Positions 1 to 9,700 of a DNA stretch of 50,952 nt are shown piece by piece. The first letter of the stretch is position 1; each line of letters begins with the position of its first letter. Below the pieces are notes generated by a model. It was not told the origin of the DNA, did no database searches, and saw only the letters and a list, made by a program, of their open reading frames with translations. The position numbers and the translations under genes were made by a program. The DNA is from CAYZWU01 sp964482235 (GTDB lineage: Bacteria; Planctomycetota; B15-G4; CAYZWU01), in the NCBI GenBank assembly GCA_964482235.1, contig CAYZWU010000038.1, positions 1 to 50,952 of the forward strand, written 5' to 3'.

Positions 1-40
1 AACCTCGTTTGATCAGCTCCTGTTTATGGAAGTCTTTTTG

Positions 41-835
41 TTACGCAGCACAGGTGTCGTTGTAGTAGATATAGTTGTCGCCCCCGATCTCCGGCGACGA
101 GGCGCCCGTGCAGAAGATCCCGCCTCCGTAGTATGAGGAGTTCCCGCAGCCCTGAATCAGTTCGGAGGTCGTTCCGATGTAGTTGTTCAGGATGTGAGGG
201 TCTGCCCAGTCGAGGACGGCAATACCACCCCCACGGTTCGCGATGTTCTCGATAATCGTGTTGCCATCGATGATTGAGGAGCTGTTCCACAAGGCTATGC
301 CCCCGCCGGCCGAATTCCCCGCGCCGTTGTCGTTCGCGCTGATAACGTTGTTCTCGATCAACGGACTCGAGCTCTCGCAGTAGATTCCCCCGCCCGTATA
401 GGCCGAGTTGGCTGTGATGACGTTGTTGATGATGGTCGGAGACGAGATCAGGGTGCAGCTGATTCCTCCACCGTACATGGCGTTGCCGTTCCGGATCGTG
501 AAGCCATTGATTCTGGTGCTGCTCGTTTCTCCATTGGCAAAGGCAACCACTGTTCCTGACCCGCTACCGTCGATGACGCAGTTGGCGGATCCGTTCTCGC
601 TTTTCAGTTTCACACGCTTTCCGTTGAAGTTGATGTTTTCGGTGTAGATCCCGTCACGGACAAAGATCCGGTCGCCATTGGCGACTCCGTCGATCGCGTC
701 CTGGATGGTCAGGTAATCGTCAGGAACGTACCAGTCACGCGAAACTTGCGCATTGAGGGACATGAACTCTCCCAAACCAAGGATCAAAGCCGTAAGAACC
801 AGAAACACCCTACATATCAATTTGCAACTATACAT
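41..835 (-). CDS. Secreted right-handed parallel beta-helix protein
   Basis: Predicted secreted protein of 264 residues. After a signal peptide (about residues 1-30, hydrophobic VFLVLTALILGLG) comes the opening typical of these proteins, VPDDYLTIQDAIDGVANGD, then NGFTIRNGNAMYGGGI and repeated rungs of the type GGGI..SSSP.I.NN.I..N. These are right-handed beta-helix (pectate-lyase-fold, DUF1565/NosD-like) rungs. The start at 835 is preferred over the longer frame to 931 because it has a good ribosome site (AGGGAGAT) and is followed directly by the signal sequence. The protein stops abruptly after NYIYYNDTCAA, with no C-terminal sorting or dockerin domain, so it may be a short family member or a truncated one. 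No catalytic residues of a lyase are evident; surface polysaccharide binding or structure is an inference. Confidence 0.75.
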   Translation of the reverse strand: MYSCKLICRVFLVLTALILGLGEFMSLNAQVSRDWYVPDDYLTIQDAIDGVANGDRIFVRDGIYTENINFNGKRVKLKSENGSANCVIDGSGSGTVVAFANGETSSTRINGFTIRNGNAMYGGGISCTLISSPTIINNVITANSAYTGGGIYCESSSPLIENNVISANDNGAGNSAGGGIALWNSSSIIDGNTIIENIANRGGGIAVLDWADPHILNNYIGTTSELIQGCGNSSYYGGGIFCTGASSPEIGGDNYIYYNDTCAA

Positions 836-1020
836 AATATATCTCCCTGATCTACGAAAAATGCTACGTGGAATTTGCCCGCGGTGCTTTATCCAAGTCG
901 ATGAACCCAAAGCCTGAACAGATGGTACCAAGCAGGGGGGGGGTAATCAAGTTAAATATGGCAAAGGGCCATCATCTGGAATTAGGCGGGTAGCCGGGGA
1001 CGGTTACCCGCCCCCGGCTC

Positions 1021-1917
1021 TCACACAATCGGACCTCTCAGCTTTCTTTCCGGCGGCGCCCTTCTTGCGGTACCGGATCGTCTCGAAGATCGATCAGCGA
1101 CGCCGCCGGTGAGACCCAGATCGAACGATGCCACAGGGGGACCGAAGGGATAGAGGACGACCACGAGGCCGGCGTCCACGTTCACCGAGTCATCGCCGGG
1201 GATGCCTATGGCGATGTCGTCGAACATGTCGGCCGGGGCGTTGAAGTCGCCGCAGGCCACTGCTATTCCGAACAGATTGGCGGTGGTCACCGTGCCGGGG
1301 ATGAAGGGAGCCCCCTGGTCGATGGCTCGATTGGCAAAGGGTTGCAGGCCGGCGCCGGGAACAGACCGGATGATCTGGACGAGGCCCGCATCGTTCGCCA
1401 TACCTGCAGGGCCCGGGACGTCCTCGTAAGGAACTCCGATGATGAGGTCGTCCGCTCCGTCGTTGAACAGGTCGCCCACGGCGAGGCTGTACCCGAATCC
1501 ATCGGACTGCTCGTGGCCATCGAGAATCCCGCCGATGCCTTGTACGAAGAACTGGTCAGCCGGGCTCAGGCCCGCTCCCACGATGGAGTAGAGCACCTGC
1601 ACCGCCCCCTGATCCGTCGCAGCCGCCCCGATATCCTCCTGCGGGATTCCGATGGCGAGATCGTCGGCACCGTTGCCGTCGAAGTCGCCCATGCAGGCGC
1701 TGGCACCGAACTCGTCGTCCAGCTCGGCAATGTTCGGAATGCCGGGACTGTTCTGACTGAGCAGGGCATCGGGCGGATTGAGCCCCCCGAAAGATCCCAG
1801 GATCGTCGAGATCTCTCCTGCATTGGCCAGGCCGGCAAGAGTCTCGCCCGGCTTGCCGATGGCAATGTCGTCAAAGCCATCGCCGTTGATGTCGCCGGCC
1901 AGGGCCCATGATCCCAA
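1021..1917 (-). CDS. FG-GAP repeat (integrin-like beta-propeller) protein, apparently frameshifted
   Basis: At least four FG-GAP repeats with calcium-binding loops are visible: GDINGDGFDDIAIGKPGE, GDFDGNGADDLAIGIPQE, GDLFNDGADDLIIGVPYE and GDFNAPADMFDDIAIGIPGD. This is the integrin alpha-chain type beta-propeller found in secreted bacterial proteins. The frame given begins at a TTG with no ribosome site. A proper start, ATG at 1979-1981 behind GGAGAAACC, opens a signal peptide (MYEPTKHPARVLLLFSLPVLIFG) in another frame. Removing one base from the A-run at 1916-1920 (or 1936-1941) would join it to SWALAGDINGDG, giving a good signal-peptidase site ALA|GD. The C-terminal 25 residues, rich in Arg, may also be out of frame: the +1 frame from about 1105 reads SLIDLRDDPVPQEG and ends near 1037. 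Either a homopolymer sequencing error or a real lesion. Confidence 0.7.
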   Translation of the reverse strand: MGSWALAGDINGDGFDDIAIGKPGETLAGLANAGEISTILGSFGGLNPPDALLSQNSPGIPNIAELDDEFGASACMGDFDGNGADDLAIGIPQEDIGAAATDQGAVQVLYSIVGAGLSPADQFFVQGIGGILDGHEQSDGFGYSLAVGDLFNDGADDLIIGVPYEDVPGPAGMANDAGLVQIIRSVPGAGLQPFANRAIDQGAPFIPGTVTTANLFGIAVACGDFNAPADMFDDIAIGIPGDDSVNVDAGLVVVLYPFGPPVASFDLGLTGGVADRSSRRSGTARRAPPERKLRGPIV

Positions 1918-2136
1918 AAATAAGGACAGGAAGTGAAAAAAGCAGCAATACCCTTGCGGGGTGTTTCGTTGGTTCGTACATGGTTTCTCCTTTCATGCTC
2001 CAGGCTCCTGATTCCCCCGAATTTTGCGCACTCATCCGGCGTAGGGGATCTGCCTAGCGAACCGCACAGGAAAATTGTGTGAAATTTCCGGTATACTGCG
2101 GCGTCTGTTAACGCAATCCTCTTGGAGACGGAAGCC

Positions 2137-2616
2137 ATGGACAACCTGCTGATCGTCATCGGTCTCCTCGTCTCGATCGCCGGACTCGTGGGCTGCATCC
2201 TGCCGATCATCCCCGGCCCGCCGCTCAGCTACGTCGCGCTGATCCTCCTCTCCATCGCCAGGGACTGGAAGCCCTTCTCCACCCTGTTCCTCGTTGTCAT
2301 GGCCGTGCTGACCGTCGTCGTGACGATCCTCGATTTCGTCATCCCCTCCCTGGGCGCCAAGAAGTACGGCGCGTCGCGGAAAGGGATCTGGGGATCGGTG
2401 ATCGGCATGCTGGTGGGGACCATCTTCTTCCCGCCCTTCGGGATGTTTCTCGGGGCGTTCCTGGGTGCCGTCCTCGGCGAGATGGTCGAGGGAAAGAACG
2501 AAGGCGACGCTTTCCGGGCCGGCTTCGGGGTCTTCATGGGAACGGCAGCCGCCACGGTGCTGAAGCTGGCCGTCTCCGGGATCATGCTCTTCTATTTCAT
2601 CATGGAGCTCTTCTGA
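2137..2616 (+). CDS. DUF456 family integral membrane protein
   Basis: A 159-residue protein made almost entirely of hydrophobic segments with the DUF456 layout: an N-terminal hairpin containing GLVGCILPIIPGPPLSYVAL, a second pair of helices, a glycine-rich stretch (WGSVIGMLVGTIFFPPFGMFLGAFLGAVLGE) and a last helix after the acidic EMVEGKN loop. The ATG at 2137 is chosen over an upstream in-frame TTG (2122) because GGAG lies at the right distance before it. The biochemical function of the family is not known. It stands alone on the plus strand, divergent from the FG-GAP gene. Confidence 0.85.
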   Translation: MDNLLIVIGLLVSIAGLVGCILPIIPGPPLSYVALILLSIARDWKPFSTLFLVVMAVLTVVVTILDFVIPSLGAKKYGASRKGIWGSVIGMLVGTIFFPPFGMFLGAFLGAVLGEMVEGKNEGDAFRAGFGVFMGTAAATVLKLAVSGIMLFYFIMELF

Positions 2617-2642
2617 TGCCGCCTGCCTCCCTGGCTCCGCGA

Positions 2643-2695
2643 CGGCGCGATTCTTGACATCCCTGGAGCGCCAGCGGCGCGATTCTTGACATCCC
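2643..2695. repeat. Tandem 21-bp direct repeat carrying two -35 boxes
   Basis: A 21-bp sequence beginning CGGCGCGATTCTTGACA occurs twice without mismatch, at 2643-2663 and 2675-2695 (period 32 bp). Each copy contains a consensus -35 hexamer TTGACA (2654-2659 and 2686-2691). Only the downstream copy has a well-placed -10. Confidence 0.8.
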
Positions 2696-2734
2696 CCAAA
2701 TATTACGCATAATGCGTAACGCAAGTTGCGTAAT
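2686..2734 (+). promoter_or_regulatory. Sigma70-type promoter overlapped by operator half-sites
   Basis: TTGACA (2686-2691), 16-bp spacer, CATAAT (2708-2713). The -10 lies within a perfect palindrome TTACGCAT-A-ATGCGTAA (2703-2719). A further half-site TGCGTAA at 2727-2733 repeats 2713-2719 with a 14-bp period and also forms ACGCAA-G-TTGCGT (2719-2731). A regulator bound here would block RNA polymerase, so the downstream ATPase gene is probably tightly repressed, perhaps by its own product. Confidence 0.65.
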
Positions 2735-2748
2735 CAGGAAAAGAAAAG

Positions 2749-3885
2749 ATGATCAATCCCTTTCAGTACGGCGGTGTCGTGGGCCGCGAGGCCTTCTGCA
2801 ACCGCAAGCAGGAGCTGGCCGACATCCACAAGGCGATGGAGAACGGCGAGAAGATCTTCGTCTACTCCGAGCGCCGCATGGGCAAGACCTCCCTCGTCCG
2901 CCTCGCCATGGAGAAGCTGCCCAAGCGGCAGTTTCTCGCGGCCTACATCGATCTCTGGCCCACGGACGGCGAGGCCTCCTTCGTGACGGAGACGGCCAGG
3001 GCCATGGCCACGGGCATGCAGGGCGGGATCGAGAGGATCCTGCAGATGGCCAGATCGCTCTTCAGCCGCCTCGCTCCCTCGGCCACGGTGGACGACGAGG
3101 GGAAGGTGCGGGTCACCTTCAGCTTCGACCGATCGGAGCCGCCCGAGACGCGGCTCGACGAGGTGCTGGCCGCACCGGCCAGGCTCGCCGAGCAGCGCGG
3201 CTGCCGCGTGGTGATGGTCTTCGACGAGTTCCAGCGCCTGCTGGAATATGGAACCGATCTCGTGGAGCGGAAGCTGCGGAGCGTCATCCAGCATCAGAAG
3301 AACGTCTCGTACATCTTCCTGGGAAGCCGGAAGCACCTGATCCAGAAGATGTTTCTCGACCAGTCCCGACCGCTCTATCGATCGGGCGGCCACTACGCCC
3401 TGGGTCCGATCGAGGAGAAGGACTGGATGCCCTTCATCCGCAAGCGCTTCGTCTCGTCGGGACGGAAGATCGCGGACGGGCGGATCCGCAGCGTCTGCCG
3501 CCTCACGGCAGGACACCCCTTCTACACCCAGCACCTCTGCCACTCTCTCTGGGAGCTCTGCCGAGAGGGTGAAGAAGCGACGGACGAACTGATCGACGAG
3601 GCGGTGCGCCTGCTCCTGGACCGCGAGACCTACGCCTACACCTCCCTCTGGGAGCTGCTGGCCCTCAACCAGCGGAGGTTCCTCATGGGGCTCGCCGCCG
3701 AGCCGGCAAAAGTCCGCGTCTTCTCCTCGGATTTCATCAGCCGGTACGGATTGAAGTCGCCTTCCAACACACAGCGTGTCGTTGACGCTCTCATGGAAAG
3801 GGATATCATCGATCGCGACAACGGATCGTTCGTCATCGTGGATCGCTTCTTCAAGATCTGGATCTCGCGGTCGCATCCCGCCTGA
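2749..3885 (+). CDS. Archaeal-type AAA+/STAND ATPase with C-terminal winged helix
   Basis: A 378-residue P-loop ATPase of the ATPase_2/COG1672 type. It begins MINPFQYGGVVGREAFCNR, typical of the family. Walker A is ERRMGKTS (about residues 41-48), Walker B is VVMVFDEFQ (about 153-161), and a sensor-like stretch IFLGSRKH follows. The C-terminal 100 residues (YGLKSPSNTQRVVDALMERDIIDRDNGSFVIVDRFFKIWI) look like the winged-helix module that ends these proteins. ATG 2749 follows AGGAAAAGAAAAG. A paralog with the same start and nearly the same length lies at 25704-26822. The family's role is unclear (possibly mobile or stress-linked); DNA binding through the winged helix and autoregulation are inferences from the palindromic promoter. 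Confidence 0.85.
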   Translation: MINPFQYGGVVGREAFCNRKQELADIHKAMENGEKIFVYSERRMGKTSLVRLAMEKLPKRQFLAAYIDLWPTDGEASFVTETARAMATGMQGGIERILQMARSLFSRLAPSATVDDEGKVRVTFSFDRSEPPETRLDEVLAAPARLAEQRGCRVVMVFDEFQRLLEYGTDLVERKLRSVIQHQKNVSYIFLGSRKHLIQKMFLDQSRPLYRSGGHYALGPIEEKDWMPFIRKRFVSSGRKIADGRIRSVCRLTAGHPFYTQHLCHSLWELCREGEEATDELIDEAVRLLLDRETYAYTSLWELLALNQRRFLMGLAAEPAKVRVFSSDFISRYGLKSPSNTQRVVDALMERDIIDRDNGSFVIVDRFFKIWISRSHPA

Positions 3886-3973
3886 TTCGTCCCGACGTGC
3901 GACAGGGCAAGGCAGAGGGACGGCGAATCAGGCTCGAGCAGGACCGGTCAATCCCTGAAAGCTCGGAGGAACC

Positions 3974-5773
3974 GTGTTCCGGAAGCGCCGTTTCGAAAGG
4001 TTCTTCGCCTGGCTCGTCCACCGGCGGTTCAGCACGCACCTGGCACTCCTGGCCGTGATCCTCACCCTGCCGGCTCTCTGGACCGGATGGCAGCTCGACG
4101 ATCTCTTCCACCGCGTGGTGCTCCTGAAGCCCGAGGCGTACGGGGCCGAACCCTGCGATGTCTTCTCCACTGCCGGCGGCACGCCGGAGGAGACGGCGCA
4201 CCACATCGACCTCGGTTCGCTTCCCTGGTGGACGCCCCCCGGCTTCGACATCACGTTCCTTCGCCATCTCAGCGTCCTCACAATGATGCTCGACTACGAG
4301 CTCTGGCCCGAATCGCCGGCGCTGATGCACCTGCACAGCCTGCTCTGGTACGCCGCCCTGGCCGTCGCGGCCTGCTGCCTCTACAGGAGGCTGATCGGTT
4401 TCACCTGGGCAGCCGGACTGGCCGCCCTGATGTATGCCATCGACGACGCCCATGCCGCGCCGGCAGCCTGGCTGGCCAACAGGAACGCCGTGCTCGCCGC
4501 CTTCTTCGGGATCCTCTGCCTCGCAGCCCACGACAGGTGGCTGCGCGACGGATGGAAGCCGGGCGCCTGGCTGAGCCCCGCCTGCATGGCGCTGGCTCTT
4601 CTCTCCGGCGAAACGGCTCTGGCTGCTGCGGGGTACCTCTTCGCCTACGCCATCTTCCTGCATCGCGACGTCTGGCAGAGGCGGCTCCTGGCCCTGGTCC
4701 CGACGGGACTGGTGATCGCGTCCTGGGGAGCGATCTACGTCGGCTTCGAATACGGTGCTCATGGATCGGGCTTCTACGTCGATCCGCTGGCCGCGCCTGC
4801 CCTCTTTCTCGAGATCCTTCTTGAACGGGCGCCGCTACTTCTCATGGGGCAGTGGACGCTCATCCCGGCCGACATCTCGGTGCTGGCCCCGGCGCTGCCG
4901 GCGGGACTTTTCGCAATACTGGGTGGAGCAACCATCGCGGCTCTCCTTTTCCTTTTCCATCCGATCATCCGCAGCGACAGGACTGCTCGTTTCTTCGGTC
5001 TCGGCATGCTGCTGTCGCTCCTGCCCATCGCGGCCGCGCCGGCTGGGAATCGGCTGCTCCTCTTCGTCGGCCTGGGTGCGATGGGTCTTCTGGCACGGTT
5101 CCTGTCGGGATGGATCGATGGAGCGGAGTGGCGTCCGACATCGCGGATCTGGAGATGGCCGGCCTGCCTCCTGATCGTGCTTCTTATCTTCGTTCACCTC
5201 GTTGCCGCTCCCCTAGCCATGCCCTTCGGAGCCTACGCGTTCAAGCTCGTGGGCGACCCGATCGTCGAGGCTGTCGAGAGCCTTCCCGACGAGCCGGAGA
5301 TAGCGGCGCAGGATTTCATCTTCGTCAATCCGCCGGACGTGATCTTCTGCACCGGCCTGCTGTCAGCCACGAGGATCATCGAGGGAGAACCGCTCCCGAG
5401 GCGCACACGCGTTCTTTGCCAGGGCCCCGTTCCCCTGAAGATCAGCCGGATGGATGAGAACACGCTCAAGGTGGTGATGCGCGGCGGACTCTTCACGGGC
5501 ATGCTGGGCCGCCTCTTCCGGGGGAAGGATTTCCCCATGCGGAAGGGCGAGACGATCCGCCTGACGGGGATGACCGTCCGCGTGCTGCACCTCGACGAGA
5601 ACGGTAACGGGCCGGACGAGTTGCTCTACACCTTCGACCGTCCGCTGGAGGATCCGTCGCTGCGCTGGTTCGAGTGGAAGGAGAACGCCTATGTCCCCTT
5701 CGCACCGCCTCGACCGGGCGAGACGGTAGAGCTTCCCGTATCCCTCGATCCTCTCAACCTGTTCGGAGAGTGA
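3974..5773 (+). CDS. Polytopic membrane protein, GT-C glycosyltransferase-like
   Basis: A 599-residue protein with about ten hydrophobic segments up to residue 420, then a soluble C-terminal domain of about 170 residues rich in beta-strands. The first periplasmic loop has QLDDLFH (about residues 39-45), where GT-C enzymes carry their catalytic acid, and the next part reads FLRHLSVLTMMLDYELWPESPALMHLHSLLWY, the pattern of the PMT/RgtA-like superfamily. It starts at GTG 3974, directly after an excellent GGAGGA site. The donor would be a polyprenyl-phosphate sugar and the acceptor a protein or surface glycan, but this is inferred from fold only. Its stop codon lies at the very edge of a long inverted repeat. 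Confidence 0.65.
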   Translation: MFRKRRFERFFAWLVHRRFSTHLALLAVILTLPALWTGWQLDDLFHRVVLLKPEAYGAEPCDVFSTAGGTPEETAHHIDLGSLPWWTPPGFDITFLRHLSVLTMMLDYELWPESPALMHLHSLLWYAALAVAACCLYRRLIGFTWAAGLAALMYAIDDAHAAPAAWLANRNAVLAAFFGILCLAAHDRWLRDGWKPGAWLSPACMALALLSGETALAAAGYLFAYAIFLHRDVWQRRLLALVPTGLVIASWGAIYVGFEYGAHGSGFYVDPLAAPALFLEILLERAPLLLMGQWTLIPADISVLAPALPAGLFAILGGATIAALLFLFHPIIRSDRTARFFGLGMLLSLLPIAAAPAGNRLLLFVGLGAMGLLARFLSGWIDGAEWRPTSRIWRWPACLLIVLLIFVHLVAAPLAMPFGAYAFKLVGDPIVEAVESLPDEPEIAAQDFIFVNPPDVIFCTGLLSATRIIEGEPLPRRTRVLCQGPVPLKISRMDENTLKVVMRGGLFTGMLGRLFRGKDFPMRKGETIRLTGMTVRVLHLDENGNGPDELLYTFDRPLEDPSLRWFEWKENAYVPFAPPRPGETVELPVSLDPLNLFGE

Positions 5774-5880
5774 GGATACCGAGCCCGCGCAATCTCCGCC
5801 ATATTCGGACAGTGCCGTACTCGGGCTCAGTACCTCCGCACCCGAATATGGCGGAGATTGCGCGGGCTCGGTATCCTCAC
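5770..5880. repeat. Long inverted repeat between convergent genes (dispersed element, copy 1)
   Basis: Perfect 39-nt arms, 5770-5808 and 5842-5880, around a 33-nt centre that can form a small inner hairpin (GTACT 5817-5821 / AGTAC 5829-5833). The arms read GTGAGGATACCGAGCCCGCG... and share their inner 30 nt with a second copy at 22967-23076. The left arm includes the stop codon of the upstream gene (TGA 5771-5773). The GGTATCCTCA end is duplicated outward (5870-5879, 5881-5890) and that second copy holds the stop of the gene on the other strand. It could act as a bidirectional terminator, but lacks a T-tract. Confidence 0.9.
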
Positions 5881-5887
5881 GGTATCC

Positions 5888-6568
5888 TCAGCGCTGCGGC
5901 AGGGTGATCAGGCGGCGCTCCTTGTTCAGGATGATCTTTCCGGCTTCGTAGATCCCCTTGGGAACCGTGGTGTTGGAGTAGATCCACGACTTCCGGCCGA
6001 TCACGGTGCCGGGCGACGTGACGGAGTTGCAGCCCGTCTGGACGTCGTCCCCGAGGAGCGCGCCGAACTTCCGGAGCCCCGTGTCGACGGACTCGCCGTC
6101 CACGTTGAGAAGGATGTTGCCCGCATCGAGCCGGAAGTTGGCCAGCTTGGTGCCGGCGCCCAGGTTCACCCCCTTTCCCAGGATGCTGTCCCCCACGTAG
6201 GCGAAGTGCCCGGCCTTGGCGCCGTCGAGGAAGAGGGAGTTCTTCACCTCCGTCACGTGGCCGACCACGCACTTCTCCCCCACGTAGACCGAACCGCGGA
6301 TGTAGGCGCCCTGCCGCACCTGGCTCCCCTTGCCGATCCAGCAGGGACCCTGGATGTAGGCTCCCGGTTCGACCTTGGCGCCCTCGTCGATGAAGACGGC
6401 ACCCTCGATCACGGCCGTGGGATGGACGGCGCCGTGGATCGCGGGCTCGACCCTGTCGGCGAGAAACTTCTTGATGCGGCCGAGCGGATCCCACGGCATC
6501 GTCACTTCGGTAAAAAGCTCTTCGATGAGGGAACCGCGAAAATCAAAAAGATCGGCTGGTGCGAGCAT
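5888..6568 (-). CDS. Left-handed beta-helix (hexapeptide) transferase, GlmU C-terminal-like
   Basis: A 226-residue protein with hexapeptide repeats from about residue 45 to 200 (HPTAVIEGAVFIDEGAKVEPGAYIQGPCWIGKGSQVRQGAYIRGSVYVGEKCVVGHVTEVKNS, then GDSILGKGVNLGAGTKLANFR). That pattern matches the acyltransferase half of GlmU-type sugar-phosphate enzymes (LbH domain), but there is no nucleotidyltransferase half. The start ATG at 6568 is chosen because GGGAGGA precedes it; longer in-frame starts lack such a site. Likely an acetyltransferase acting on a sugar phosphate; the substrate is unknown. It lies 160 bp downstream of the glycosidase-like gene on the same strand. Confidence 0.8.
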   Translation of the reverse strand: MLAPADLFDFRGSLIEELFTEVTMPWDPLGRIKKFLADRVEPAIHGAVHPTAVIEGAVFIDEGAKVEPGAYIQGPCWIGKGSQVRQGAYIRGSVYVGEKCVVGHVTEVKNSLFLDGAKAGHFAYVGDSILGKGVNLGAGTKLANFRLDAGNILLNVDGESVDTGLRKFGALLGDDVQTGCNSVTSPGTVIGRKSWIYSNTTVPKGIYEAGKIILNKERRLITLPQR

Positions 6569-6728
6569 GGCGCCTGGTCCTCCCATGAACCGGTTTGATT
6601 CTTCTTTCCCGGGACTCGGTCCAACAGACCGCCTAGAAAGCCATTCGGGCCGGAAGCACTTTTTCGACGGTCTTTCAAGGCTATCGTCCATGATCCTGCA
6701 ACGCAAAGGTCTTTCTTCCGGTGAAAGA

Positions 6729-9700
6729 TCACTGCCCAACCTGCGGCGGATCGAGTCTGACCCGGCAGGGGGCGTCCCGGTCGCAGATCAGCCTGCCGTC
6801 CTGCACCACGAGCTCGGCCGCCTGGATCGAGCTGCGCCGTGCCGCGAACCGCATCACGCCGTCGCGCAGGGGATAGTCCTGTCCTTCGGGATGGGTGAAG
6901 TAGAAGATGAAGGCCCGCTCCCCGGAAATCACCACGTCGGCGTGCTTGCCGATCGAGCCGTCGTCGTTGCGCCGGCCCGGCTCGGCGAGGATCTTGCCCT
7001 GGTATTCCCACTCCTGAAGGTCCGCGCTGCGATAAACGTCGAGGCCCGAGTTCGGATCCTTCAGCATCCAGTAGGAGCCGCTGAACCGGAACACCTTGGG
7101 TGCCTCGCCGTAGCGCTCCGACACGCCGGGATCGGCAACGGCGCTCCACTCCTCGAGATCCCGGCTCTCCACGGCAAGCGTGCGGCTGCCGCGCCCCTCG
7201 TCCTTGTACCACATCCGCCACGCCCCGCCGGGAAAGCGGAAAAGCGCGGGATCGATGCAGCGGTCCGAGGCGAGGCCGATCCGCCTGCGGAACTCCCACT
7301 TGCCAAGGTCCCTCGACGCGTAATGCAGAATGTAGCGGTCGCCTCCCCAGTCGGCGTGCATGCCGGGCACGTAGCTGACGAAAAGGTGATAGACACCACC
7401 CTGCTCCACCACGTCGGGCGCCCAGAGCGAGTACTCTTCATCGTCGAGCGGCTCGAGTGGAACGGTTCCGAGGTAGCGCCACGTCGTGCCGAGGTCGCGC
7501 GACTCCGCGATGCCGATCCGCGTGCCGTGGCACCACGCGACGCCGGGAAGGTCGAGCTTGGCGCGGCGCTGCGTGTAGAGCATCCACCAGGCGGCGCGGC
7601 CGCGGTTCCAGACGATCACCGGATCCGCCGCACCATCGAAGACAGGATCCCTGAAGAGCGGTGCCGGCGCTTCCCCTGCATCATGGGCGGCAGCGCTTCC
7701 GCAGGTATCCGCCGGATCGTCGAGATCGACGTCGAGCGTCTCGAAGGCCGCCGCTGCATTGAGGAAGTGCGCCGCGATCCAGAAGACGGTCCATCCCTCG
7801 CTGTAGTCGCCGCGCAGTCGGAAGACGTCGGACATGTCGCCGTGCTGGGCGTAGTTGGTCTGCTGGATCTGCTCGCCCTGGCTGCCGTAGGGATCGATCA
7901 GCTGCCCGCAGCTCCGGTACATCACCGCGGCCAGCTGCTTGAGGTCGCTCCGCCCGAGCAGGCAGCCCATCCTGTAGAGCGCCGGCGTCGCCACCACGGC
8001 GTAGACATCGAGATGCTCGTTCTGCGGCGACACGGCCGTCCAGCCGCGGGTGCGAAAGGCGAAGTCGCGCAGCCGCCCGGCCGGCATCTCGATGTCCCAC
8101 ACCACTACATAGGTGAGAAGGACGTTCATCGCGTGCTCGGCCCAGGCAAGGTATTTCGTCTCGCCCGTATCGTCGTACGCGGCGAGAAAGGCCTGGAAGG
8201 CTGCCCACGCCCCTTCCTTGTCCTCGCAGCTCGCGTCAAGCGTGCCGCCCCAGTACGGCTCTTTCATGTCGAGGTGCCGCTCGGCGTAATGCTCCGCAGC
8301 CTTCAGGGCGGCCTGCCGGAAGCGGTCGCTGCCGAAGAGACGCGCCCCGCGCAGGAGCGGCGACACGAGAAACGCCTCGTTGGTGGAGAGGGGCAGCCAG
8401 TCGCTGCGAAGGATCCGGGCGGCGTGGCATTCGCATGCCTTCTCGAGGAAGAGCTCCCATTTCGACCTGTCGATCGAATCGATCGAGCGGGCCGTCTCGA
8501 TCGCCAGGGCGAAGTTCTCCATGCCCTGGCCCTGGGAGACGGGATCCTGCCCGTTCCACCTGTCGGCGTCGGCATCGTATCGCACGAGAAATCCGTTCTC
8601 GTTGAAGGGCGCACCGGACAGGAGATCGAGGCAGCGAGCGGCCTGATCGCGCAACCCCGGATCGCCGAAGCGGTCGGCCAGGACGAGGGTGGCGTAGGGC
8701 ACCGAGGCAGCCTGGCCGCACCAGCCCATCACGTAGTGCGTTCCCTTCACATGGTCGGGATACATTTCGAAACCGGGCCTGCCGCTCCGATCGCGGAATC
8801 TCGACCGGGCGAAGCAATGCTTCTCGTCGATGATCACCTCGTATGACGGCAGACCATCGAGATCGAAGGGACGAAACAGATCGATCGCCGCGGCAACGGG
8901 TCCGTCGAAACCCGTGCCCGCCCTCTCGAGCGCGAAGGCCTGGAGGTAGAAGGTCTTCTCGATCACCATGCCGGGCCGCAGCGTCACCCACGGTGCCGGA
9001 TAGTCCATCAGCTTGCCCTGCTGCGCCTTCACGACGTTCTTGCGGCCGTTCGTGGCGCACGGCCCGGAGAGGGCGAGGAGTTCCATCCCCCTCTTCGTGG
9101 TCTCGAGCCCGAGCGACCACCACTGGTCCGGGTAGCGGCCGCCCCGCGGCTGCGACGGCAGCGTGTGCAGGGCGGCTGCGAAGAACGCCCCCTCCCTCTC
9201 CCACTCGATGGCGGCGAAGGGCATGGGATAGCGGTGTTCCTCGTAAAGGGACGGCTCCCCCGGCACCCCGGCGTGCAGGGGAACGCGGCTCGGATTCCGC
9301 GCTCCCGACGGATTCCCGTAATAGGAGATCCCGGGGAGGAGCGGGCTGGCCGCCCCGGCATCGGGAACGACCCAGCGGATGGCCAGGGCGCACTTCTCCA
9401 GCGGTGCCTTGCCTCTCCAGGTGAAGCGGCGAATGACGTGGATCCGGTCTCCTTCGGTACGATAGGCGTCGCGCACTTCGAGCGGTCCGGCATCCGTCTC
9501 CACCGTGCCGTGCAGGATGGCCCAGCTTCCCCTGACCTCCCGGCGCGACGGCTTCGCGTGGATCCAGCCCGCCGGCCAGCCGTCCTCGAACCGCGTCGCC
9601 AGGCTCCAGAGCCCCTCCTCGGGAGAGTGCACGAGCACCTTCCCTTCAGCCGCGATCTCGACAGCGTGAGAGCGGTCGACGGCAACGCGCAGATCGAGAG

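Noticed and set aside
6375..8846. Plus-strand open frame of 823 codons opposite the glycosidase-like gene
   Set aside because: Antisense shadow; the minus strand has the signal peptide and domain motifs.
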